From contig BLSF01000030.1 in assembly GCA_012862575.1 (NCBI GenBank), positions 375,584 through 439,583 of the forward strand: a DNA stretch of 64,000 bases, given 5' to 3'. Shown piece by piece: positions 41,082-51,231 of this stretch. The DNA is from Parietichytrium sp. I65-24A (Eukaryota; Sar; Bigyra; Thraustochytrida; Thraustochytriidae). The position numbers were made by a program, and so were the translations under genes. The stretch's first letter is position 1; each line of letters starts with the position of its first letter. The notes beneath the pieces were generated by a model, which was given only the letters and a program-made list of their open reading frames with translations, was not told the origin of the DNA and did no database searches.

Positions 41082-41568
41082 ACGCCATCAAATTTTGGGG
41101 CTCTGATCTAAAGAGAAGATCTCCCATGCAAAAGTTAGCCTCGTTACGATGGAATTCTTCGAAGTTTCTCGCAGAAATACCTGTTTTAGTGTACATAGAT
41201 CACGAACCTGTTCAAATTAAAAGAAAAAAAAGGAGTGGACTGTGGTGCTTGTAGAAATCTTGATCGAAGAAATGCGTTTGTGCTCAAGATAGTGTAAACC
41301 CTCAACCCACCCACTTTCTTTCTTCGGGCTGCGTGTTGCACTCATTCACTGTTAAAAAATCCAAAGCTTGTCTTGCTTTACGCCATCTTGCCTTCGCAGT
41401 GATTGAAGGTAGGTACCCAATTTGTCGATTTGATCTTGATTTGATCTTTGGTCAATGAGTTTCTTGTTAGAAAGAGGTGAATGAATAAATAGAAAGCTCC
41501 TGTCGGTTTCTGAGAGAGCAGGAGGACAGCCTTGAACACAAGGGCTCTTGACAGGGGACTCGTCGGGT
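41082..41568. other. Convergent intergenic region
   Basis: 3' flanks of family copy 4 and the thioesterase gene; AAATTAAAAGAAAAAAAAGG at 41215-41234 and a TTTGATCTTGATTTGATC repeat near 41426-41448. No gene seen. Confidence 0.5.
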
Positions 41569-42615
41569 TCAAGAAAACATGGATGTCGGATTAGCCTTGT
41601 AGAACTTGCGGGGACGGATGAGCCCTTCTTGTGTTGCGGATGCGAGAAGTGCGCCAGATTCCACGTTGAAAATCTCACCCCGAACAAAGCCACGTGCATT
41701 AGACGCAGAGGGTGACTCGATTTCAAACAGCATCCACTCTTGCGGGGTGATTGGGCGATGAAAGTACATGGTGTGTGACAGGCTCGCGGACTGCACTTTA
41801 GAGTTCCAAACGCTCGCGCCATGTGGCAGAAGCGACGTGCTCAGGAACAAAAAGTCAGAACAGAATGCAACCATAACTTGGCCGAGCTGCTCATCGGTGA
41901 GACTGGCATGGTCGGGGTCGTACTGTATTGCCTTGGGGTCAAACGGCGCGTTAGCCTTCATCCAGCTGCGCTGGCGAGGTGGGAGCTTGTCCTCATAGTT
42001 GAGAACGTCGAACATGATGCCCTGTCGCATCAACATTGGTTGCGTTTCCCCGAAATAGATGTCTTGCAGCGGTTTTGGCATCATGTACTCGAGCGGTTTA
42101 CCGACTTTGGCAGCAAAGTTCTTGAACCTCTCTTCATTCGACTTGAGCTCGTCGGGGTGAAGTTTGAAGGGCAGCTCCCGGGCTTGGTGATCGTAGCCCT
42201 CTTCTTGTATGTGGAAGCTAACGAGCATGTCCAGAATCTCGCCATGGCTCTGCACGGCCTGGACTCGCCTGGTCGAGAAGCTTTTGCCGTCGCGCAGCTT
42301 CTCCACGTAAAAGTTCACGGGCTCGTCGGTCATTCCTTCTCGTAAGAACAAGCAGCTCAGGGAATGCGCGAGCTGCGTTGGTGCAACGGTCGCGCTTGCT
42401 GCTGACAGCGCCTGGCCCATGGGCTGCCCCCCGAACAGCCTGCCCCACCCGAAGCTAATGTTGCTATCCGCGATCAAATGAGCCCTCTTGTCCTCGTCGC
42501 TCACTCTGCGCAGCGTCAGGTGCTTGACAAAGTCCTCCACGGACATCTTCTTGAACAGATGTTTCTTCACCTGCATGGACGCTGCCGCGCTGGACGACAG
42601 GAACCTAGACGCCAT
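41569..42615 (-). CDS. Acyl-CoA thioesterase II (TesB/ACOT8 type)
   Basis: Hydrolyses acyl-CoA to free fatty acid and CoA; eukaryotic members are usually peroxisomal. 348 residues from the ATG at 42613-42615; the frame extends to a GTG 21 bases upstream. Double hot-dog fold: first domain with FGWGRLFGGQPMGQAL, AHSLSCLFLREG and RDGKSFSTRRVQAVQ; second with the SDFLFLSTSL segment (family catalytic Asp), SLSHTMYFHRP, and SATQEGLIRPRK with the family Gln. The C-terminus (NPTSMFS) is not a canonical peroxisomal PTS1. An alternative N-terminal mitochondrial signal is plausible (MASRFLSSSAAASMQVKKHL: Arg/Ser/Ala-rich, no acidic residues). The start lies only 31 bp from a very long GTGAAA-type hexamer array, so the array is in the leader or core promoter. 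Confidence 0.93.
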   Translation of the reverse strand: MASRFLSSSAAASMQVKKHLFKKMSVEDFVKHLTLRRVSDEDKRAHLIADSNISFGWGRLFGGQPMGQALSAASATVAPTQLAHSLSCLFLREGMTDEPVNFYVEKLRDGKSFSTRRVQAVQSHGEILDMLVSFHIQEEGYDHQARELPFKLHPDELKSNEERFKNFAAKVGKPLEYMMPKPLQDIYFGETQPMLMRQGIMFDVLNYEDKLPPRQRSWMKANAPFDPKAIQYDPDHASLTDEQLGQVMVAFCSDFLFLSTSLLPHGASVWNSKVQSASLSHTMYFHRPITPQEWMLFEIESPSASNARGFVRGEIFNVESGALLASATQEGLIRPRKFYKANPTSMFS

Positions 42616-42646
42616 CCTTTCCTCAGCCCTCTTCACTCAACTCCAC

Positions 42647-43258
<612 letters not shown>

Positions 43259-43984
43259 TGCCGTGCAATGTAATTGCGGACCAACTCCTTGCGCGTACGA
43301 GATGTGCACGATAAAGATAAACGGGTACTGGTGGGTACGATAATGGGACTGTGCGAGAGTCAGCTTCGGGTCCGTCCGCCGCACCTTGTAACTGAGGACA
43401 GTCGATGACGATGAACATTATCTATAAAAGGTGATGACGAAGTGTATGTAGAAGATGTTGTAGGATCTTCTCGTGGAGTGAGGTCATGTGTACAGGTACA
43501 CGTATATAATTAACTGAGCGCAAGGGTACTGAGTACCGACAGATACCATGACTGCGAATGTAAGTGTGCATGTGAAGATTACCAATGTGAAAGTGGATGA
43601 TGAGGAGAAGATGGTCCGCATTTTAAAAAAAGTTAAAGTGAAGGCTGTGCGGGTCGAGCTGGATGGAACGCATTTAAGATTAATTGAAAAGACACGCTGT
43701 GGATGGTTACGACGATTTTCGGCCGCGTTGTGAGTCGGCACTTTTACACCATGCAGCTGGTGCTGATGGTCGCTGGGAAGGGAAGGACGGAATGACAGGA
43801 GATGGTCGCGGGAGTTGAAAGTTTGGAGGAATAGATTTCAGAGTTCACAGTCGGATGGGTTGACTCGTCGTCTGTGAGGGGGGAAGAGCAGTGGAGAAGC
43901 AGTTCTGGCCAAGATGAAAGACTGAACCACTTTGCAACTGGGGATAAAGTATTTATATCGAGATAGGGCCATGTGATGACCGGT
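43259..43984. other. Spacer beyond the hexamer array
   Basis: No recognised gene. A 61-codon plus-strand frame with a good ATG (43548-43733; Lys/Val-rich) is possible but unsupported. Confidence 0.4.
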
Positions 43985-44371
43985 TTAACAGCAGTACGCG
44001 CCCGATTTGTGGGACGCTACCGGGTTCGAGGTTCCAATAAAGCCCACCGCGTCGCCGCAGCCTTGCTGCGCTGTCTTCATGTAATGCCCGACAAAGTCTG
44101 TCATCCAACCTGCTGCACAGTTTTCATGGCCTTCTACTTCTTCCTTGGAGCACAGCGTTTTTCCTCTCTGCATGCAAACGTCCTTGGCTTCGTCCTTAGT
44201 GAATTCGTACCCACCCACCCACTCTGGTTCATTGCTGGGGTCAAAACCTGCACAGCAGTACGCGCCAGACTTTGTTGTGATTGGGGAAGTTGTGCCGCCA
44301 GTAAAGCACTCTTCTTCGCCCCCAGCCTTGTCGATGAACCGAAAACCATACCCACGATGGAATTTAAACAT
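43985..44371 (-). CDS. Cys-rich protein with two SGAYCC motifs, possibly the last exon of a secreted protein
   Basis: 128 residues if the ATG at 44369-44371 is used. Two parallel units: one with ECFTGGTTSPITTKSGAYCC and one with GCGDAVGFIGTSNPVASHK followed by SGAYCC at the C-terminus. Between them is a WVGGYEFTKDEAKDVCMQRG segment followed by TLCSKEEV, of a type seen in secreted algal and stramenopile proteins. The Cys pattern fits disulfides in an extracellular protein, but no signal peptide is present. Either an upstream exon was missed or this is a fragment. Function unknown. Confidence 0.5.
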   Translation of the reverse strand: MFKFHRGYGFRFIDKAGGEEECFTGGTTSPITTKSGAYCCAGFDPSNEPEWVGGYEFTKDEAKDVCMQRGKTLCSKEEVEGHENCAAGWMTDFVGHYMKTAQQGCGDAVGFIGTSNPVASHKSGAYCC

Positions 44372-44414
44372 TGCGAGTAAAATGTTTGTACGTACTACAT
44401 CGCCCGACTACGAG

Positions 44415-44723
44415 CTACAGCGCCAGGGCCTGGTCCTCATACATCCATTTGTCCTGCTCGATCTCTTCCACATACTTTCTCAAATTCTCCAACATGGCGG
44501 TCAAAAGCACTTTGTCTGCCTCTGCCGCCATGTGCTTCGCCCGTGACTGCTCCGACATCTTTTCCGCGTAAGCCTCGCTCAGCTCATTCTGCTTGCTGGA
44601 AAGCGCTGTGGTCCAAGTCACTCCCGTGCTCGAGCGAGATTCTCCATTCTGCGCAACTCTCTGTGGCCTCCTTCCCGCTGGCGCCCTTCCCGCGGCCACT
44701 TCCTGCTCCGGCGTCCTCCACAT
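44415..44723 (-). CDS. Small helical/coiled-coil hypothetical protein
   Basis: 102 residues from the ATG at 44721-44723. The N-terminal half is polar and low complexity; the C-terminal half is a long charged helix (KMSEQSRAKHMAAEADKVLL, then ENLRKYVEEIEQDKWMYE), suggesting a small subunit of a larger complex. Family not recognised. The ATG directly follows a CT/TTTC microsatellite (44722-44766) that would lie in the leader on this strand. It could be an upstream exon of the Cys-rich frame 43 bp downstream, but no good splice pair is seen. Confidence 0.5.
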   Translation of the reverse strand: MWRTPEQEVAAGRAPAGRRPQRVAQNGESRSSTGVTWTTALSSKQNELSEAYAEKMSEQSRAKHMAAEADKVLLTAMLENLRKYVEEIEQDKWMYEDQALAL

Positions 44724-44726
44724 CTC

Positions 44727-44768
<42 letters not shown>

Positions 44769-45187
44769 TCCCCTCTTCTCTTTCCGGGCACCACCTGGGT
44801 TGTTATAGATGATAAGTGTGTACGCTGCGGGGACTGCGCGGGCGTTCAAAGTTTGTCACGAATGTAACGACAGAATTCGAAAGAAGTAAAAATTCGACGC
44901 AACTTGTGCCGAGTAGGTGGGAGAATTCTTCCTGTTCTCTATATTTGAATAAGGAAAAGCTCTAAAACGTCGTGGAGGACAATTAATTCTCTGCATTCAC
45001 ACAGGACTGGACATTCAGATGTATTTCAGATGTATGATAACTGCAGGAATGAAATGTTTCACGGGCACTTGTTTGACGAATTTGCCCGCCAAAACTTGCA
45101 GTGCACGTGCTGGAGGAATTGGGCAGAGATCAAATTGAAAAAGAAGGCGCATTATTGTCAAAGGATGAAAAGGATGTAGAAATCGTG
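44724..45187. other. Spacer with CT/TTTC microsatellite
   Basis: CT then TTTC repeats to 44766; the rest shows nothing recognisable. Confidence 0.5.
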
Positions 45188-47748
45188 TTATTTGTACTCA
45201 TTGAACCTGTGATTTACCATCTCCATGTACGCGCCCCCTTGGCTGCTGAACAACGAGTTAGCGGATTCATGCGAACCAGCCCTACTGAGCGGGACATCTT
45301 TGTGCGCCGAATCAGTGGCCGCTTGGGGCACAATTGACTCGGAAGGCGCCTCTGGATCCACAAAGTTTGGCCAAGGCACTTGAGCTTCAAAAACGTTGCC
45401 TGTTTCTCTCTTGAACTGCTCTTGAAAAAACCTCCACCAAATTAAAATCCTTTCGTACAATGCAATGCGCGAGAACCGGGAGTCGTTTTTACCTTGCTTC
45501 GCCCACCCTCTTTGGCCCTCACCGCCAACTTGTAGTGAATGTGCTCGTTTGCAAAGGTCTCCAAGAATCATAGCAATGCGAATGTCAGTAATTTTTCCCA
45601 ACACGTCTTTGACGGAAACAGTCTCTTTGCTTCTACAGGACTGGCAACCCTCATGCACCAAAAGAATGTAAGCCAATACAGCGCCGAGTGCATGCTCCCC
45701 TTTCTCTTCTGCGCACAAAAGACTAGTTAGTGTCACGAAGTCAGCTCGTAAATGTCAAAGACCAAGACAAACTTACTGAGCAACCGTGGCCAGTTCAAGA
45801 TGATACAGTCTCTGGGTGCATCCAAGTTAACTATCTTATTTCCATGCGCGTCCCTGTTCAGCGGCAGGAAGTTGCTCTCAGTGTCGGTCCACGGCACCTT
45901 GACTTCATTTCCCCCGAATAGGTCAAAAATTTTGGAAAGCCACATGCGAGATCGTGCCAGGTTTCTTTTGCCCGATTCCTCGCTGTTGACGCCGTCGAGA
46001 GCAAAGCTCGCTTCATTCCCATCCTCGTCATCTTTGTGCACGTTTGCAAGTGCAGCATGGCCACCGTCTGATGAATATTCATTGCCCTCCGTATTGCTTG
46101 GTAAACCAAGAAAGCTCCACATGCGATGATAAATTTTGTCAGTGCGAAGCAAATACGAGTGCTTGGAGGAGTCCTGACTAAGAAACTCTCCGACAAACTG
46201 TCTGATATTCTCTTTGTAGGACTCGTAAGCTCCTTTCAGAAGGTGTTCGCAGGTGCGAAGTCTCTGCGCTCGTTTGACGACTTCGAGGCTGGTGCACAAT
46301 GCCCCAAATAGCGGTATGCTGGCGTCCAAGATGTCGTGAAACTCGCCTGCAAACTCCTTCGTCTTTTCTCCCCAGTAGTGACGAATGGTTGCACTCAACT
46401 CCACAGGCATGTCCTCACCAAAGAGGACCGTGGAGAATGCGTTGTTCTCAAACAAGTCCTTCAAATCCTTCCGCTTGAGAAAATTGCGCCACCCTCTGTG
46501 TGAACAATTAGTTTCACCTGAGTGACGAGAATTGGAAGGTTCGACGATTTTGTCCAAAACTCTGCGAATCGTCCACCGCCAAAGGCGCACCATGCGCTTT
46601 TCAAAGGTCTCGTCAGCTCGCCAAGGGACCGTGTCTAGAGCCGCCTTCACGTGTTTTTTCAGGTCAATCACGCTGTCCAAGTCAGTTTCAGCTTCACATA
46701 CTTCTATGACGTGCTCCAGCTGACCAGAACGCATATTTGATAGGCTTGTTTTGAGCGCAGCAAACAGGCCATTGGACTCGAAGAGAAGTCTCACCGATGG
46801 TAAAAGCTCTTTGCTCACACGGTCCTGTGAAACAACCTTGCTGGTCTTCATCTTCTTCCCGTCGCTCCGAGGCTCGTGAGCATCGTGAGCATCGGCCATC
46901 CTCTTTCGCTTTTCCTTTGGCGGAGTCCTTTCCTCTACTGACGAGTCCGATCCAGGCGAATCAGAACTCGCCGCAGAGTCAGATTCCGCCACATTCGAGA
47001 GCTTGCCTCTCGAGTTGCTGCTTCGGGAGGCTGTCATCTTGGCCTTCTCGCCATGTGTAAGAATATTGAGTGCAACTGTCACATGGCACTTCTCGTGCTC
47101 CTCACAGCATTGAGCAATCGATCGTTTACTCTCACACTCATCGTCTCCTACCATGGGACCATCAAAGATGTCAAATGCTTCCTGATCGAGGGTATTCACA
47201 TGTAAATATTTCGCGCTCGCCCCGTTGCCCTGCTCATCCTGCACCGCCGCGCTCTCCTCGCCATCACTCGAGCAGCCTGAACTCCGACTCTCGTCACTTT
47301 CTGCGCTTGACTCGCTGACGGAGCTCGAGCTCAGTGCACCGTCGCCTCCCAACCTAGCCCTCCTCAGGGCACGCGCCGTCTTCTTCAAGAGCTTTACCAT
47401 ACCAGGAATGACGAACTCGTCGCTGCAGCTTGTCCAATAGTCTCCAGAATGAGGCTGGGCTCGTCTCTTATACGCCTCCAAGTGCATCAACGGACACTCC
47501 AACTCTTCGCCGTCCAGCAATTTACAGCTTGCAGACTTGGACACTCGAAGATGATGTGCGAAGCTAGTTGCATTTCCCCAGACGCTTTCAAGGCATTTCT
47601 CATTGCCACATCGATAGTACACGCCTCGCGTCCCCTTCAGATGGTCTTGTGCGCATTTCGGGCGCTGGGCAGCTGGATGAGACTTCAAACACCAATGACA
47701 GAACAGGTTGTGGTGTTTCCGTGCGTACACATCGCTCTCAAGCACCAT
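45188..47748 (-). CDS. Cys/His-rich (possible zinc-binding) nuclear-type protein, two exons
   Basis: Exon 1 (47748-45777) begins at the ATG at 47746-47748 (an upstream TTG is rejected). Exon 2 (45708-45188) follows a 68-bp intron with donor GTAAGT, a CACTAAC branch-like site and acceptor TTGTGCGCAG. The join keeps frame and gives 830 residues. The N-terminus has a possible zinc-binding cluster (FCHWCLKSHPAAQRPKCAQDH, then YYRCGNEKCLES, then SFAHHLRVSKSASC). Next is a Ser/Asp/Glu-rich acidic region (about 140-300) with a basic nuclear-type signal (PPKEKRKR). The C-terminal half is helical and hydrophilic, ending in exon 2 with YERILIWWRFFQEQFKRETG. No known family recognised; DNA- or chromatin-binding is a guess from composition. 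An upstream exon cannot be excluded. Confidence 0.7.
45709..45776 (-). other. 68-bp spliceosomal intron
   Basis: Minus strand: donor GTAAGTTTG at 45776, a CACTAACTAG branch-like site and acceptor TTGTGCGCAG ending at 45709. Removing it joins ...RLLK to EKGEHALGAV in frame; unspliced, the frame stops shortly after the donor. Confidence 0.85.
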
Positions 47749-49030
47749 TCTCTTCGACTCAGGCACAACGATGCGAACGGCAATGCGAAGACCCTTTCCA
47801 CTGCACTTGCCGCGCAAAAGCTGTTCGAAAAGCCACTACTCGTTTCAACTCCTCACAGCCAAACCAAAGTGGTTCTGGAGCTTGCTCATGTTGTTTTGCA
47901 AGTTCACATCGTCCTCGATTCACCCTCTGCGCCTCTGCGCTTCTGACCTCCACAGCGTGTGGGTTGCCCAGTTCGGCAACTTGTTGAACCAGTGTGGGCA
48001 ACTATAACTGGGTTGCCCTGGTTGCTCGCAATGTTGTGCAACTTTTGATCCAAAAGAACCAAAAGAACCAAAAGAACCAAGGTTCTGTAAGAATAAGGAA
48101 CTCTTCCTCCGGTTCCGGGTGCACGAATTTTGTGAGCAGTTCAGATGTTTCCACCGATTTTTTACGGTTCTGATGGGTCTTGGACTTGTAGTAGGAATCA
48201 GGGTTCAGTAATCCGAGCAACGAAATAGTGCTAAGTGGCAAATTCGGGTTCTCTTAGAGAACAAAAAGGAAGGTTTTGAAGAAACAATTTTCCCTCACAT
48301 TGTTTACAAAAGTACGATTACGACTCCTAATTCTTAACTTTACCAGACCTTACTCCTCTTTACTCGCTACTAAGGGACACTTCTTTCAAATGCGTTCCGC
48401 AAACGCAGGATTGGGGCTATGCTCAACTACGTCAGTGCTATCATTACTCCCTACTAACTTGCGAGAATGAATCAGATGCCTATGGAAAAATTAATGGTCT
48501 CGCTAGTAGTCCAATTCAGATCGACGAATTCAGATACAGTAGGGAAGCTGGTGGCAGTCCTAATTTCTGCTACCCACTCTCCCTAAGAGCACTTCCCAGT
48601 AAGCATCATCCAGACGCTATAAAACGGACCCAGCAACTCCATATAGCCAGCAAGACACTCTTAAACGTTAATACTAGCTTGGCCTGCCGGACTCCATCGA
48701 AACTATGGGACCACTTGGTCCACACTAATGTATTCACTATGACGAACAATAGCTAAAATACGGAGACGTCACGTCGGAAGAGTAGAAGAGTATCGTCAAA
48801 CATAATAATAAGAAAAGCAAAGTCCAAATGATTGATGGATTGATTGTTGAATTTTGATTGATTGTTGAGATCGACAAAGCAAAACGTGAACAACGCGAGT
48901 AAACGAGAGAGACAGACACGGGTGTGTGTGTGAGAGAGAGAGGGAGCGAGCGGAGTGGTTAAGAGGGCGGAAGGTGGGATAGCCGCTCGGGGCTGTAAGA
49001 GTGGCTCTGAGCGCGAAAGTTGGCATAGAT
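47749..49030. other. Spacer between divergent genes
   Basis: No gene seen. AACCAAAAG tandem runs at 48057-48080 and a GTGTGTGTGAGAGAGAG tract at 48922-48940 in the presumed leader of the next gene. Confidence 0.45.
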
Positions 49031-50764
49031 ATGCAGCAGCGGAAGAAGATGGGGAGCTACGGTGCCGGGCAGGAGTTCAAGAGCAAGCAGAATGTGAGCG
49101 AACGCGGATCGGACAGAGTCAAGCTCGTGTGCAGCGCGGCGGTGCTGCTGCTGGTGATTGGGTTTGCGTTCAGCTCGTCGTCGTACGTCCCGGACTTTAT
49201 CTCGCTGCAGGTGCGAACAATGACGAGGAACGAGGTCGACGTCGCGACGTGGAACATTGCCGCGATCAACAATAACCCTTTCGAATACTGGCTCTCCTTG
49301 GACAATGACCACTACTATGAAGTCATGAACGCGATCGAGGAGGTGATGACCAACCCTGGAGAGGCCGACGTCCGGGTGGACCAAGTCTTCACGCAGCAAA
49401 TGATGGACGAGCTCGTGAAGGAGATGCGCGGGATGGACAACTTTGAATCCTCTGCGATCGAAGGCACCATAGAGCGTTGGAAGAAGGACTTTAGCAAACG
49501 CAGCATCATCAGTGAGTTCATGAAGGACAGCGAACTCGGCGGGAAGCGTCTGGCCTCAATGCCCGACCGCATCACCAACACCATTGCCCTCAAGGACGGC
49601 TCCAGCGCGTTCCGGCCTACTGTCATCAATTGCTTTGGTGAGTCCTTGAACGACGTGCAGGAATGGTGGGCCAAGTGGAGAGCCTTCATGTTCTCAAAGA
49701 GAATCAATACCGTAAAGTCAGGTTCCGTGCTTCCCGCAGCTATGCTTGGCATCATTTCTAGATCAAAATATCCACTTCTCACGGTAGAAGAGGAAGCGAT
49801 CAGCATCCCGCTGCAGACTCTCTGCATTGCAATCTTCGACGCGATTCTCGTGCATGTTCTCACCACGGTTGACCAGGACCTGCACAGCCGTGGGGTGTCC
49901 GCAAAGGAGGATACCTGGCAGAGTCTGCGGCAGCAAATTTGCAAATCTCTCAACTTGAGAAAAAACGATCGAATTCTGGAGATTTTGTCACAGACGTACA
50001 CGGATCGTGATGTCATCTGCTTGCAAGAAGTCGCTGGCGCATTCATTAATCGGGCAAAGGCGCACCCAGTCGTCTCAAAGTTTTACCACGTCATTGCTCC
50101 ACAGAAGAGGAGTTCGAGTGACCAAAACTCTGTACTTTTGCTGTCCAAGGAGCGATTCACGACCGGTATCACAGAGGATATTACCAATCGCCTCAAGTTT
50201 GACGACCCGAAAGCCATCGCACCAGGCGACATCCTCTTAGTGAGGGCCACTGACGTGTTCAACACCAATTTTGTGCTTGGCTCATTCCACGGCGACACGA
50301 ATGGGCTGTCGAGCATCCCGCTCGTCAAGGCCGTGGAGCGTGCCGTGTTGCCCAAGGAAGAGCTCATCCTGGGACTTGACGCGAACACCTATACCCAGGG
50401 TATTCCAAAGAAGAAGCAAGGTGTTATTGAGTTTGGCGAGGCGTACACAAAGATGGGGCTAGACTCTTGCTGGGGCCCCGTTCCTAACCCGCACGAGCTC
50501 ACAACGTACAACGGCCGCACCTTTCTCCAGCCGCAGCTAAATAAGGCATCGAACCGAGCAAACATCGAAAAGAACGGCGACACAAACCCGAAGGACTTTA
50601 TCCTCTTTCGGGAGGGATCGTTTCTGCCCATTGGGGTCACCAAGGACAACACAGGATCGAAGGTTTACCTGGAGGAGACAGTCTTTCCCTCACTAGAGTT
50701 TCCATCAGACCATGGCATTCTCTCAGCCCAACTTCGTGTGGTCAAAGATGGGCTGCGCACTTAG
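49031..50764 (+). CDS. Membrane-anchored endonuclease/exonuclease/phosphatase-fold hydrolase
   Basis: 577 residues from the ATG at 49031 (a GTG 30 bases upstream is rejected). A short basic N-terminus is followed by one hydrophobic segment (about 33-52, LVCSAAVLLLVIGFAFSSSS), predicting a type II membrane anchor or signal anchor. The EEP fold motifs are split by a large helical insertion of about 220 residues. They are TWNIAAINNN (first motif), then after the insertion VICLQEVAG (metal-binding Glu), SFHGDTNG, LGLDANTY (the GDxN-type motif) and PSDHGILSA (catalytic His). EEP enzymes cleave phosphodiesters in nucleic acids, phosphoinositides or sphingomyelin; the substrate cannot be told, but membrane anchoring favours a lipid or extracellular nucleic acid. 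The insertion is not recognisable. Confidence 0.8.
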   Translation: MQQRKKMGSYGAGQEFKSKQNVSERGSDRVKLVCSAAVLLLVIGFAFSSSSYVPDFISLQVRTMTRNEVDVATWNIAAINNNPFEYWLSLDNDHYYEVMNAIEEVMTNPGEADVRVDQVFTQQMMDELVKEMRGMDNFESSAIEGTIERWKKDFSKRSIISEFMKDSELGGKRLASMPDRITNTIALKDGSSAFRPTVINCFGESLNDVQEWWAKWRAFMFSKRINTVKSGSVLPAAMLGIISRSKYPLLTVEEEAISIPLQTLCIAIFDAILVHVLTTVDQDLHSRGVSAKEDTWQSLRQQICKSLNLRKNDRILEILSQTYTDRDVICLQEVAGAFINRAKAHPVVSKFYHVIAPQKRSSSDQNSVLLLSKERFTTGITEDITNRLKFDDPKAIAPGDILLVRATDVFNTNFVLGSFHGDTNGLSSIPLVKAVERAVLPKEELILGLDANTYTQGIPKKKQGVIEFGEAYTKMGLDSCWGPVPNPHELTTYNGRTFLQPQLNKASNRANIEKNGDTNPKDFILFREGSFLPIGVTKDNTGSKVYLEETVFPSLEFPSDHGILSAQLRVVKDGLRT

Positions 50765-51231
50765 ACGTGCATCGACTTGTTCCTCTCTGGGAGATTCTCT
50801 GCACCCTCGATCGCTGCTTATATATTGACGAATGGTGCGCAAACTTGTACAACCTTGCTCGTTTATCTCGTAGAAATCTTTTGTTTTATTCATGAACAAA
50901 ATCCAAGTAAAAATAATATACGAGGCTCACAGAAAGAGCGCTTAACTAACGTTTTCCTCAGGGCAGCTACCATGCGCACCTATCTAAACTCAGAAGAAAG
51001 TTTTCTGACGCCACTTTTGAACGGCCACACCACCTCAAGCTCCTCCGGCTTGTGGGCATTTGAGTAATTGAAAAAAGAGAACACTTCTTCGTTTCCTCGC
51101 AGAAACTTAGCACTATGGCCTGTACAGAAATGACTGCGTCACTTGTTCGAGGCTTTTTTTTTAACCCACCAGCAAACAACAGCCTCCGACTCACATGGCA
51201 CGACAGGCGCGACAGGGCCGCGCGTAAGTAG
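50765..51231. other. Convergent intergenic region
   Basis: 3' flanks of the two EEP-fold genes; no gene seen. Confidence 0.5.
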
